From NCBI GenBank assembly GCA_020848695.1, contig JADLHT010000041.1, positions 1 to 52,826 of the forward strand: a stretch of DNA of 52,826 bases, read 5' to 3'. The notes beneath the pieces were generated by a model. The model was not told the origin of the DNA. It did no database searches and worked only from the letters and a program-made list of their open reading frames with translations. The position numbers and the translations under genes are program-made. Positions within the stretch are counted from its first letter, which is position 1, and each line of letters opens with the position of its first letter. Source of the DNA: Saprospiraceae bacterium (lineage in GTDB: Bacteria > Bacteroidota > Bacteroidia > Chitinophagales > Saprospiraceae). Of the stretch, positions 26,672-34,444 are shown piece after piece.

Positions 26672-26679
26672 TAAATTTG
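26672..26679 (+). promoter_or_regulatory. TAnnTTTG-type -7 element before the 662-residue cargo gene
   Basis: TAAATTTG lies just past the rdgB stop, 19 bp before the ATG at 26699. No TTTG is found at the matching -33 position, so support is limited to the -7 box and its spacing. Confidence 0.4.
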
Positions 26680-26698
26680 CCAAGGTAAAACAAAACTC

Positions 26699-28687
26699 AT
26701 GCTACTCCTCAGGTTATTATTTATTGTATGTTTGACTACATATCTCAATGCTCAAGTTAATTTTAAATTCGTTTGTCCGGGAAATATAACAATCAATTGC
26801 AACACGGATATTTCCAACCTTGACTTATTTGGTAAGGCTTATGTTGATCAAAACGGGACTAAAGTTTGGATAAAGGATTGTAAAGTTCTGGTTGAACTTA
26901 ATGATTGCGGCGTAGGCACCATTACCCGAACCTGGGGTGTACAGGATCCCGATTTTCAATGGCAGACCTGTACTCAAATTATTACTTTAGATAATACAAA
27001 TGCATTCGGATATAAGGATATTACCTGGCCTAGAGATCTTACGATTGAATCCTGTGATCCTGAAGCAGAGCTTAAGAACCTATTAAAACCATTTGACAGG
27101 CCTTATTGGAAAACAAATAAATGTGCCAAACCGATGCTTGGTTTTACGGATTCCAGACATAAGGTTACAGAGGGTTGTGAAAAATTATTAAGGACGTGGA
27201 GAATTTTAGATTGGTGTGTATACGATGCTTATAAAAACCCTAATGCAGGGATATTTACCTATGTACAGACTATAAAATTAATAAAACTGGATACAGCAGC
27301 AAGATTGTTCTGTCCAAATGATACCGTTGTTTCGACTTATCAATGTGATTCGGTCTATCTTCATATTGATCCGGCAAGATTGTTTAGTCCATGTAATATG
27401 CCTTATTCGATCCATAATAATTCGATTTATGCAGATACCAATCTGAACAGTGCTAATGGATATTATCCGATTGGTGATCATAAGGTCCACTACATTGCTG
27501 AATATGCCTGTGGTGAAGAATTGAAATGTGAAATGAATATCAAAGTTCAAAACATTAAACAGCCAACGCCGTATTGTTTGGATGGGGTAATTATTGATCT
27601 CATGCCGATTGATAATAACGGAGATGGTGTGCCGGATGAAGGTATGGTTGAAGTATGGGCTAAAGACTTAGATAAAGCTTCATTTCATAGCTGTAAAGGC
27701 AGAAATCTTGAATTTTCATTTAGTTCGGATCGGCAGGAAAAAAGTAAAATTTTTACCTGCAAAGAACTGGGTGATAATGAAGTTACCATTTACGTTACAG
27801 ACAATTTGGGTAATCAAGATTATTGTAAAACAAAAATTGTTATTCAGAATAATGTTGGAATTCCAAATTGCAGTAAGAACATTATTAAGAAAAAGTATTC
27901 TTATTCACTTACCATAAAGAATTGGGAACAGAATCAATTGATAGTTAAAACCTCGGTGTCAGTATATAATTTACATGATTCATCAACAATACAGTTACAG
28001 GAGAATACAGCTGGATATTATTCATCAGATAAACTTATTTGTAATGAAGTATATATGCCGGTTTTTCTGGTAAAAAATAAATTTGAAGTACAGATGGAGG
28101 ATGTGCTTTGGTTAAAAAGATTTTTGAATCATCAAATTAAAAACCCAAGTACTTATCAAATTTTGGCTGCCGATGTGAATTCAGATCAATTAATTGATAG
28201 TACAGACCTTAATTTGTTGATTCAAAGTAAAAGGAACAAACAAAGTATGGGTTACAAAATAGTAAATTTCGATTTGCAACACATAGATAGGGAAAAAGTA
28301 CTTGAAGAATTTGCTTCACAAAAACTTGAATTTCAGTATTCAGATGAAAATGAATATCGAATTAATTATACGTTGATTCCATTGGGAAAGTTTAATTCAA
28401 TTCCTTATCAAGAAGGATTTAGCGAAGTAAATGATCCTACAAATGATGATCAGTCATTACAGGCTTTTAGCCTTAATCAGATTGGAACAGAATTATTTGT
28501 GAGAAGTAATCGGAATACCCAGATGGAAATTAGAATAGTTGATCTTATGGGACGCGTAATCAGAAACTACAAACTTCAGGCAATGGATAAAATTCAGCTA
28601 GATCTTTCAGGTGTTTTTGTTCAATCTGGAATATATATTGTTGATAATGGTAGTGAAAAACAAAAATTCTTCTACTCTAAAAATTAG
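26699..28687 (+). CDS. Cysteine-rich T9SS cargo protein with dockerin-like segment
   Basis: A 662-residue secreted protein. Signal peptide MLLLRLLFIVCLTTYLNAQ. Residues about 20-385 are cysteine-rich beta modules of HYR-like type (CPGNITINCNTDISNL; RDLTIESCDPEAELKNLL; LFCPNDTVVSTYQCDS). Near 291 comes a module beginning PYCLDGVIIDLMPIDNNGDG and ending VTDNLGNQDYCKTKIVIQNN, which recurs in the 1304-residue protein at 38462. Around 465-505 LWLKRFLN and ILAADVNSDQLIDSTDLNLL look like one and a half dockerin type I repeats with a calcium loop. The C-terminal about 75 residues are a T9SS type A sorting domain (IRIVDLMGRVIRNYKL; SGIYIVDNGSEKQKFFYSKN). A surface structural or adhesive role is likely; no catalytic motif. 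Confidence 0.85.
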   Translation: MLLLRLLFIVCLTTYLNAQVNFKFVCPGNITINCNTDISNLDLFGKAYVDQNGTKVWIKDCKVLVELNDCGVGTITRTWGVQDPDFQWQTCTQIITLDNTNAFGYKDITWPRDLTIESCDPEAELKNLLKPFDRPYWKTNKCAKPMLGFTDSRHKVTEGCEKLLRTWRILDWCVYDAYKNPNAGIFTYVQTIKLIKLDTAARLFCPNDTVVSTYQCDSVYLHIDPARLFSPCNMPYSIHNNSIYADTNLNSANGYYPIGDHKVHYIAEYACGEELKCEMNIKVQNIKQPTPYCLDGVIIDLMPIDNNGDGVPDEGMVEVWAKDLDKASFHSCKGRNLEFSFSSDRQEKSKIFTCKELGDNEVTIYVTDNLGNQDYCKTKIVIQNNVGIPNCSKNIIKKKYSYSLTIKNWEQNQLIVKTSVSVYNLHDSSTIQLQENTAGYYSSDKLICNEVYMPVFLVKNKFEVQMEDVLWLKRFLNHQIKNPSTYQILAADVNSDQLIDSTDLNLLIQSKRNKQSMGYKIVNFDLQHIDREKVLEEFASQKLEFQYSDENEYRINYTLIPLGKFNSIPYQEGFSEVNDPTNDDQSLQAFSLNQIGTELFVRSNRNTQMEIRIVDLMGRVIRNYKLQAMDKIQLDLSGVFVQSGIYIVDNGSEKQKFFYSKN

Positions 28688-28703
28688 ATAAAAGAAAGGC
28701 GAT

Positions 28704-29378
28704 TTAATTGATTTTTGACTTGATGATGTTAAGTGCCAAATCCAATTGCTCCTTTCGGTCTAAAAGTGTATTGTCAATAACGATTGAATCTTCTGCTTTT
28801 CTTAAAGGGCTGTCCATTCTAGTTGAATCCAAATGATCTCTGTGAAGAAGATTTTCTTTTATAGTTGTTAAATCAATTGATCTGCCTTGTTCAACAAGTT
28901 CTCGCTGACGTCGCAGAGCACGAATCTGAATATCTGCAGTGATAAAAAACTTTATATCTGCATTTGGAAATACTACTGTACCAATATCCCTTCCATCCAT
29001 TATAATGGAGTTTCCTACAGAAGTTTCCCGTAATATATCATTGACTTTAAGTCTGACCTGAGGAATAACAGAAATTTCGCTTACCCATCTGGTGACTTCG
29101 GGCATCCTGATTTCATCCGTTACATTTTCTTGATTTAGGGTTATTTTAATTGGATTATCAAGATCTAATTTTAACTGAATAAACTGAAGACAATCTATTA
29201 CTGATTTTTCGTCTTCAGGATGTATAATATGTCTGATACAGAATAAAGTAATTGCCCGGTATAAAGCTCCGCTATCCAAATATCTAACCTGTAGGGCATT
29301 GGCCAGTTCCTTAGCCAAGGTACTTTTCCCGCACGCAGAATATCCATCTATGGCTATAATAAAATGCTTATCAGACAT
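28704..29378 (-). CDS. cmk: Cytidylate kinase
   Basis: Phosphorylates CMP and dCMP to the diphosphates using ATP. The 224-residue protein begins with the P-loop IAIDGYSACGKSTLAKELA. YLDSGALYRAITLFCI is the conserved YLDTGAMYRA-type CMP-binding motif. IIMDGRDIGTVVFPNADIKF is the family GRDIGTVVFPxAxxKF signature, and a LID-type segment RRQRELVEQG and DRDHLDSTRMDSPLRKAEDS close the active site. A hairpin ends about 12 bp upstream of its ATG, which may set its expression apart from the DUF2795 gene upstream on the same strand. Confidence 0.96.
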   Translation of the reverse strand: MSDKHFIIAIDGYSACGKSTLAKELANALQVRYLDSGALYRAITLFCIRHIIHPEDEKSVIDCLQFIQLKLDLDNPIKITLNQENVTDEIRMPEVTRWVSEISVIPQVRLKVNDILRETSVGNSIIMDGRDIGTVVFPNADIKFFITADIQIRALRRQRELVEQGRSIDLTTIKENLLHRDHLDSTRMDSPLRKAEDSIVIDNTLLDRKEQLDLALNIIKSKIN

Positions 29379-29390
29379 TCGTTAATGATT

Positions 29391-29432
29391 AAAAAAAATC
29401 CCAAAGTATCAACAACTCCGGGACTTTTTTTT
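29391..29432 (-). terminator. Hairpin with A/T tracts between DUF2795 gene and cmk
   Basis: On the minus strand AAAAAAAGTCCC...GGGATTTTTTTT forms a GC-capped stem flanked by A and T runs, the layout of a bidirectional intrinsic terminator. It follows the DUF2795 stop by 19 bp, but its end is only about 12 bp before the cmk start, so it may instead act as an attenuator or a ribosome-access structure for cmk. Confidence 0.65.
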
Positions 29433-29451
29433 AAAGTTTATGAATTAATAA

Positions 29452-29673
29452 TTAATATTCATCTTCATTAAATAAGAAATCATCTTTTCTCGGATAATCT
29501 GGCCAAATATCTTCCATCGATTCAAAGATTTCTTCTTCGTCATCCAGTTCTTGTAGATTTTCAATCACTTCAATTGGGCATCCGGATCGGATCGCGTAAT
29601 CGATAAGTTCATCCCTAGATGCCGGCCAAGGTGCATCTTCGAGATGATGAGCTAATTCTAAGGTCCAATACAT
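29452..29673 (-). CDS. DUF2795 domain-containing small acidic protein
   Basis: A 73-residue protein. MYWTLELAHHLEDAPWPASR then DELIDYAIRSGCPIEVIENL is the DUF2795 core, which in the family is a small helical domain (W.P....L..A...g.p..vi..L). The C-terminal 25 residues are strongly acidic (LDDEEEIFESMEDIW). No function is established for the family that I can state. It lies 69 bp downstream of queA on the same strand and ahead of a hairpin, so queA-DUF2795 may form one transcript. Small size and composition fit a regulatory or adaptor protein, which is inference. Confidence 0.9.
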   Translation of the reverse strand: MYWTLELAHHLEDAPWPASRDELIDYAIRSGCPIEVIENLQELDDEEEIFESMEDIWPDYPRKDDFLFNEDEY

Positions 29674-29742
29674 TTTCTTAAGTTGTTGTTTTATTTTGTA
29701 AACAATTGTAATAATTCATTTTAATTAAAAAAGTTCCCAATC

Positions 29743-30810
29743 CTAGTCAGTAATTAACATGGCATCACCATAGCTATAGAAGCGGTATTTTTCTTTAATC
29801 GCCAATTGATATGCATCCATCAATAATTCATGACCTGCAAAAGCAGAAACCATTATGATAAGACTTGACTTTGGAAGATGAAAATTAGTGACCATCCTAT
29901 TGGCAATTGTAAAGTCATAAGGCGGAAAGACAAAGAGGTTGGTCCAGCCCTCTGCCGGTCTTAATTGTTTTGAAGCTGTAACAGAAGACTCAAGAGCGCG
30001 CATTGATGTCGTTCCGATACAGAATACGTTACGGCCATTCTCTCGTGTCTTATTAACCAGATTGGCAGTATATTCCGAAATCTTAAAATATTCTGCTTCC
30101 ATCTTGTGTTTGGATAGATCTTCTACGTCAATCGGCCGGAAAGTTCCCATCCCTACATGTAGTGTTACCTCTCCAAAATAACCACCTTTTATCTCAATCA
30201 TTTTGCACAACTCTCTACTGAAATGCAAACCTGCCGTTGGTGCTGCTACAGCACCAACTTCCTTGGCATATACAGTTTGATATCTTTCAATGTCACTTGC
30301 TTCAGAATTTCGGGTAATGTATTTTGGTAAAGGAGTTTGACCCAGAGTCCTTAATATTGCCTGAAAAGATTCTTCGTCACCATCATGAAGAAATCGGATT
30401 GTACGGCCTCTTGAAGTTGTGTTATCGACAACTTCAGCAGCAAGAACCTCTTTATTGTTCTTATCGAAGAAATAAAGTTTATTGCCGACCCGTATTTTTC
30501 TTGCCGGATCGACCAGAACATCCCACAAGCCAACAGACTTATTCAATTCACGAAGTAAGAATACCTCTATTTTTGCTCCGGTTTTTTCCTTTTTACCGTA
30601 AAGCCTTGCCGGAAAAACTTTTGTATTGTTAATTATTATTGAATCCTTGTCTTCAACATAATTAATGATATCCTTAAAGATCTTATGTTCAATTTTTCCG
30701 GAATTCTTGTGTATGACCATTAATCTCGATTCAGTCCTTTCAGAAGCCGGATATTGAGCAATGAGATTCTTAGGTAGGTTGAAGTCAAAATTTGACAGTT
30801 TTGTCCGCAT
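29743..30810 (-). CDS. queA: S-adenosylmethionine:tRNA ribosyltransferase-isomerase
   Basis: QueA transfers and isomerises the ribosyl part of SAM onto preQ1 in tRNA to form epoxyqueuosine at the wobble position. 355 residues, normal. Signature segments are [20 protein letters not shown] at the N-terminus, [46 protein letters not shown], and [20 protein letters not shown] followed by [10 protein letters not shown] near the end. The ATG at 30810 has a good Bacteroidota-type promoter about 25 bp upstream and the DUF2795 gene downstream. Other queuosine genes are not in the window. Confidence 0.97.
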   Translation of the reverse strand: MRTKLSNFDFNLPKNLIAQYPASERTESRLMVIHKNSGKIEHKIFKDIINYVEDKDSIIINNTKVFPARLYGKKEKTGAKIEVFLLRELNKSVGLWDVLVDPARKIRVGNKLYFFDKNNKEVLAAEVVDNTTSRGRTIRFLHDGDEESFQAILRTLGQTPLPKYITRNSEASDIERYQTVYAKEVGAVAAPTAGLHFSRELCKMIEIKGGYFGEVTLHVGMGTFRPIDVEDLSKHKMEAEYFKISEYTANLVNKTRENGRNVFCIGTTSMRALESSVTASKQLRPAEGWTNLFVFPPYDFTIANRMVTNFHLPKSSLIIMVSAFAGHELLMDAYQLAIKEKYRFYSYGDAMLITD

Positions 30811-30833
30811 GTAATTCTATTTTAATTTTTGCG

Positions 30834-30866
30834 CAAATGTATAACATCCAACTACCCCTTGTCAAG
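30834..30866 (-). promoter_or_regulatory. Bacteroidota-type promoter of queA
   Basis: On the minus strand CTTG (30866-30863) is followed after 21 bp by TACATTTG (30841-30834), matching the -33/-7 layout with one mismatch in the -33 box. The expected transcript starts about 15-20 nt before the queA ATG. Confidence 0.65.
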
Positions 30867-30874
30867 AGGTTGGA
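30847..30874. repeat. Inverted repeat overlapping the queA promoter
   Basis: Arms TCCAAC (30847-30852) and GTTGGA (30869-30874) with a 16-nt spacer, centred over the -33 box and spacer of the queA promoter. The position suits a repressor operator; with 6-bp arms, chance is possible. Confidence 0.4.
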
Positions 30875-31178
30875 GATATATTATTAAAAGTATATTTAAT
30901 GTTGATAATGAGTACTTTATTGTAAAATTAGCTTAAAAATCTATCCACAGTCGATGGATATTCTGCAATTTGTATCAATAAATTTTTCAAATTATTGTTT
31001 ATAAAGGTAAAAGTTATATTTTTGGTTTTAAATTAAATATTTGATTATCAGATAATTGGCAAATGGGTTTTTAAGCTGATTTGGATTATAATTCAGTAAT
31101 AGTTTTGAGATTGAATGACTAAATCTTGAATTTGAAATACATTTGAGAGGCATTTTAAACATTGTAAAAAATTAACAT

Positions 31179-32429
31179 TTGATTTTTCTTAGAATCCTAC
31201 AAGAGAGTTTGAGGCAGGCCTTACATCAGTTAAATGCAAATAAGATGCGGACCTTTCTGACCTTGTTGGGTATAATTATTGGAATTTTTTGCATTATTGC
31301 GGTATTATCGGCTGTTGACTCTCTGCAAAACAATATTGTTAAGAGCTTTCAAAAACTGGGAACCGATGTAATCTATATCGATAAGTTCTCATGGGGGGAG
31401 GATCCTGGACAAAGTTTTTGGAAATATATGAGCCGCCCTTATCCTTCGTTAAAAGATCTGGAAGCCATCGAAAAAAAATCAGGGTTGGCACAGAAATCTA
31501 CCTATATGGTTTTTGTTCCGGGTAAATTGGTTAAGTATGGCAGTAACTATGTTGAAGGAGCTTATTTATTAGGAATAACCGAAGATTATAATCAGGTACT
31601 TAAGCTTGATATCGGAGAGGGTAGATATCTGTCATCCTTGGAGTTTAATCGGGGATCCAATCAGGCAATAATTGGCAGTTCAGTAGCAGAAACATTGTTT
31701 CCTAAGAAAGACGGAATCGGGAAGGAAATCACCTTGCATGGCCAGAAATTTACGATTACCGGTATCATCCAAACTGAAGGTAAATCCCTTTTAAATGTAA
31801 TGGAGACCGATCAGGCAATTATTATTCCCGTTAATGCGATTAAAAAAATTATCAATATTAATGGAAATGATACCTGGGGAAGCTTGATTGCAATAAAAGC
31901 CAAAGATCAGTCAAAAATGGAAGAACTTAAATATGAAATAGCAAGTATAATTCGACCCATTCGAGGATTAAAACCCATTGATAAGGATAACTTTAGCACC
32001 AATCAGGTTTCTATTTTAACCTCGATCATTGAAGGTGTTTTTAAGGTGTTGAACCTTGCCGGATTTGCAATTGGTTTTTTTGCAATGTTGGTTGGAGCAT
32101 TTGGAGTCGCTAATATTATGTTTGTGTCTGTTAAAGAACGAACATCCGTAATTGGAATTAAAATGGCTCTGGGTGCTAAAAGATTTTATATTTTAATAGA
32201 GTATTTGTTAGAAGCAATAATATTATGTATTCTTGGTGGCATACTTGGAATTATTATAGTTGGAGTAATGATGTTTGTGCTTACCAAAGTTATAGAATTT
32301 GAAATGTATTTATCCTGGACTAATATTATTCTGGGAGTTGGTCTTTCGGTTTTTGTAGGTCTTCTGTCCGGGTTGTTACCAGCAATATCTGCTTCCAGAA
32401 TGGATCCTGTTGAAGCAATTCGGAAATAG
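31179..32429 (+). CDS. ABC transporter permease (MacB/FtsX type)
   Basis: A 416-residue inner-membrane permease of the type VII (MacB-like) ABC group. The start is TTG at 31179; the text MIFLRILQESLRQALHQLNA then NKMRTFLTLLGIIIGIFCII matches the conserved family N-terminus, so a later ATG would cut it. Layout: transmembrane helix 1 (about 23-47), a large periplasmic MacB_PCD domain (about 48-280) and the FtsX domain with three helices (about 283-310, 335-362, 380-405), ending LPAISASRMDPVEAIRK, the typical last motif. No ATPase or membrane-fusion gene is adjacent, so it must pair with an ATPase elsewhere. Substrate unknown (lipoprotein, peptide or drug export are known for the family). Confidence 0.92.
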   Translation: MIFLRILQESLRQALHQLNANKMRTFLTLLGIIIGIFCIIAVLSAVDSLQNNIVKSFQKLGTDVIYIDKFSWGEDPGQSFWKYMSRPYPSLKDLEAIEKKSGLAQKSTYMVFVPGKLVKYGSNYVEGAYLLGITEDYNQVLKLDIGEGRYLSSLEFNRGSNQAIIGSSVAETLFPKKDGIGKEITLHGQKFTITGIIQTEGKSLLNVMETDQAIIIPVNAIKKIININGNDTWGSLIAIKAKDQSKMEELKYEIASIIRPIRGLKPIDKDNFSTNQVSILTSIIEGVFKVLNLAGFAIGFFAMLVGAFGVANIMFVSVKERTSVIGIKMALGAKRFYILIEYLLEAIILCILGGILGIIIVGVMMFVLTKVIEFEMYLSWTNIILGVGLSVFVGLLSGLLPAISASRMDPVEAIRK

Positions 32430-32450
32430 TGATTTCTATTTTTTAAATAA

Positions 32451-33443
32451 CTATTGATTTTTTTTCTTATCGGGAAAAACCGAAAAGTGAACATATCTTC
32501 CCGGATTGGCTTTGAGGTCAGTCAATAGTTTTTCAAGACTTTGAGTGGATAATTCCAGGTTTTTGTACAGAGTCGGATCTTTTATTAATTTTGACAAAGT
32601 ACCATTTCCATTATTTATTTGAGAAATGAGTTGTTGGATTTCCTTAAGTGATTTAGTTGCTTCCTGTGAAGTTTTTTCAATAGATTTCAGGGTCTCTGTA
32701 CTATTTTGTACCAGTTTGCCTGCATCTGCATTTTTTAACTGGGAAGTAATTGTTTCTAAATTTTTTAAACTTTGATCTATAGATTTTGCATTTGAAGATA
32801 ATGTAGAGGACAGTGTTGATAATCCTGAAACTGTGGTATTAATCTGTTTGGTATTTGCTTCGATGAGTTCGTTGAGTTTTATGCTCAATAAATGTAAATT
32901 ATGTAAGGTTGATCCAAGGTCATTGGACATGCTGTTGAATTGAGATTTCTTACCGGAAGAATCTAAGGTGTTTTTTAATTTACTGCCAATGGCCTCCATG
33001 TATTCTTCTATTTCGGATTTTGGAAGTATTGAAGTTAGCATACTTTCAACTTCTGAATTCAGCATGCCTTTTGAAGGTACACAATCATCCGTACAATGAT
33101 GATCAAATCGCAGATCAATTGCTTTTCCTCCCAGTAAACCTGTAGATAGCAATACAGCAAGAGTGTTTTTCGGTAATCTTATATTGCCTTTAACATCCAT
33201 GGTAACCAATACTTTATCCGGATTGTCTTCTGCTAATTCTACTTTAAGAACGGTGCCTACCTTAATTCCTCTGGTAAACACGGGTGCTGAAGGATCTAAT
33301 TGACCAACATTATCATAAATTGCATAATACGTCTTGTGGTTGTCAAATAAATTATTTCCTTTTAAGAATTTATACCCGACAACTAAGATTATCAGGGTAA
33401 TCGTTGCTAAAATACCTATCCGAGCCTCGTAAGAAAGTTTCAA
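32451..33443 (-). CDS. MCE/MlaD family protein
   Basis: A 330-residue envelope lipid-transport component. One N-terminal transmembrane helix (about 9-27, IGILATITLIILVVGYKFL) anchors it in the inner membrane. The MlaD/MCE domain (about 35-115) has YAIYDNVGQLDPSAPVFTRG and IKVGTVLKVELAEDNPDKVL then TGLLGGKAIDLRF, the classical MCE sequence pattern. The C-terminal 200 residues are a long coiled-coil (NTTVSGLSTLSSTLSSNAKS; repeated TSQEATKSLKEIQQLISQIN). MlaE and MlaF homologs that normally sit beside it are not here. It is downstream of the amidase gene on the same strand (93-bp gap), and the convergent ABC permease is not an MlaE-type permease. Confidence 0.92.
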   Translation of the reverse strand: MKLSYEARIGILATITLIILVVGYKFLKGNNLFDNHKTYYAIYDNVGQLDPSAPVFTRGIKVGTVLKVELAEDNPDKVLVTMDVKGNIRLPKNTLAVLLSTGLLGGKAIDLRFDHHCTDDCVPSKGMLNSEVESMLTSILPKSEIEEYMEAIGSKLKNTLDSSGKKSQFNSMSNDLGSTLHNLHLLSIKLNELIEANTKQINTTVSGLSTLSSTLSSNAKSIDQSLKNLETITSQLKNADAGKLVQNSTETLKSIEKTSQEATKSLKEIQQLISQINNGNGTLSKLIKDPTLYKNLELSTQSLEKLLTDLKANPGRYVHFSVFPDKKKNQ

Positions 33444-33536
33444 TACAAAAATTTAAATGGTAAAATTACAATAATTCAATATAATCTCAACAAGACAGAT
33501 TGACCTGTGGTATTAACGGGTTTCTAGCTTATGTAA

Positions 33537-34373
33537 TCACTTATTCAAGGGTAAAGGAATAGAAGCAGTCTGAATTTCTTCAGATCTAACGGAAAGAAAG
33601 TTTTTAATGCTTTCAACAATGGACTGAGAAATTATGATTTGGCCTTCTGTGCTTGAAAGAAATTTTTCATCTTGAATATTATTTATATATCCCAATTCAA
33701 TTAGGACAGAGGGCATTGTGGCCCTCCATAATACTTTGAATCCTGCTTGTCGCAGTGGCCGGCATCCGGCAGGGTGCTCTTGATTCAATAGTTCTACCAG
33801 AGATTTTCCAAAATCTATGCTTTCTGAAATAATGTTTGATTGTATTTGATTGAGAAAGATAAAGTCCATACCCTCATCTCCCGTAAGCGAAGCTGAATGA
33901 TCATGTTCATTATCCTCATAGTATTCCCGCAAACTTAATTCCAAGTGTTCATCCGATTTATGATTGCCCATAATATAGACTTCTGCACCTCTGACTATGC
34001 CGGTATTGTTGGAATTGCAATGAAGCGATATAAACAAATCTGCTTTATTTAGATTGGCGATTTCTGCTCTTTTGTCTAAGGAAAGGAAGGTGTCAACTTC
34101 ACGAGTTAAGATTACTTTAACCTTAGGAAGATGATAAAGAAGGAGTTTCTTTATTCTGTAAGCAAACTGAAGATTTATATCTTTTTCAAGGTTCGATGAA
34201 CCCTTTGCACCAGGGTTATTGCCACCATGACCAGGGTCAAGAATAATGACCGGATCCTTAATAATTTGTACTTTTGGTGCGTTTATTGGATGTGCCGCAA
34301 GCCATTGATAGACAAGGAAAATTAGAAAAAAAAGATATAGGAGCTTCTTGTAAGCCCGACTGTAGTTTAACAT
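33537..34373 (-). CDS. N-acetylmuramoyl-L-alanine amidase (Amidase_3)
   Basis: A zinc hydrolase of 278 residues that cuts the bond between N-acetylmuramic acid and L-alanine of peptidoglycan, usually in cell separation or recycling. An N-terminal membrane anchor or signal segment (about 10-27, LLYLFFLIFLVYQWLAAH) is followed by the Amidase_3 domain. Zinc ligands fit His in ILDPGHGGNNPGAKG, Glu in SSNLEKDINLQ and His in LFISLHCNSNN; the catalytic Glu is in VLIELGYINN. No SPOR or LysM domain is present. The divergent neighbour is the LptD-like gene, an arrangement common in Bacteroidota. Confidence 0.94.
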   Translation of the reverse strand: MLNYSRAYKKLLYLFFLIFLVYQWLAAHPINAPKVQIIKDPVIILDPGHGGNNPGAKGSSNLEKDINLQFAYRIKKLLLYHLPKVKVILTREVDTFLSLDKRAEIANLNKADLFISLHCNSNNTGIVRGAEVYIMGNHKSDEHLELSLREYYEDNEHDHSASLTGDEGMDFIFLNQIQSNIISESIDFGKSLVELLNQEHPAGCRPLRQAGFKVLWRATMPSVLIELGYINNIQDEKFLSSTEGQIIISQSIVESIKNFLSVRSEEIQTASIPLPLNK

Positions 34374-34444
34374 CTTGAGTTCTTATCTAATGCAAAAATA
34401 TAACATATTAAAGAATTTTATATATTTCAACAGCTAATTTTTTA

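Larger units (their letters stand above)
30811..31178. other. Divergent intergenic region between queA and the ABC permease
   Basis: A 368-bp gene-free stretch. The queA side holds a promoter (30834-30866) with an overlapping inverted repeat (30847-30874). A CTATCCACA at about 30952 is one base from the classical DnaA box but is isolated. The plus-strand side toward 31179 shows no clear TAnnTTTG promoter. No small gene was recognised. Confidence 0.5.

Noticed and set aside
29452-29673. Toxin-antitoxin partner (small acidic protein next to a kinase gene)
   Set aside because: The DUF2795 protein matches a widespread family and its neighbours queA and cmk are housekeeping genes; no toxin candidate is present.
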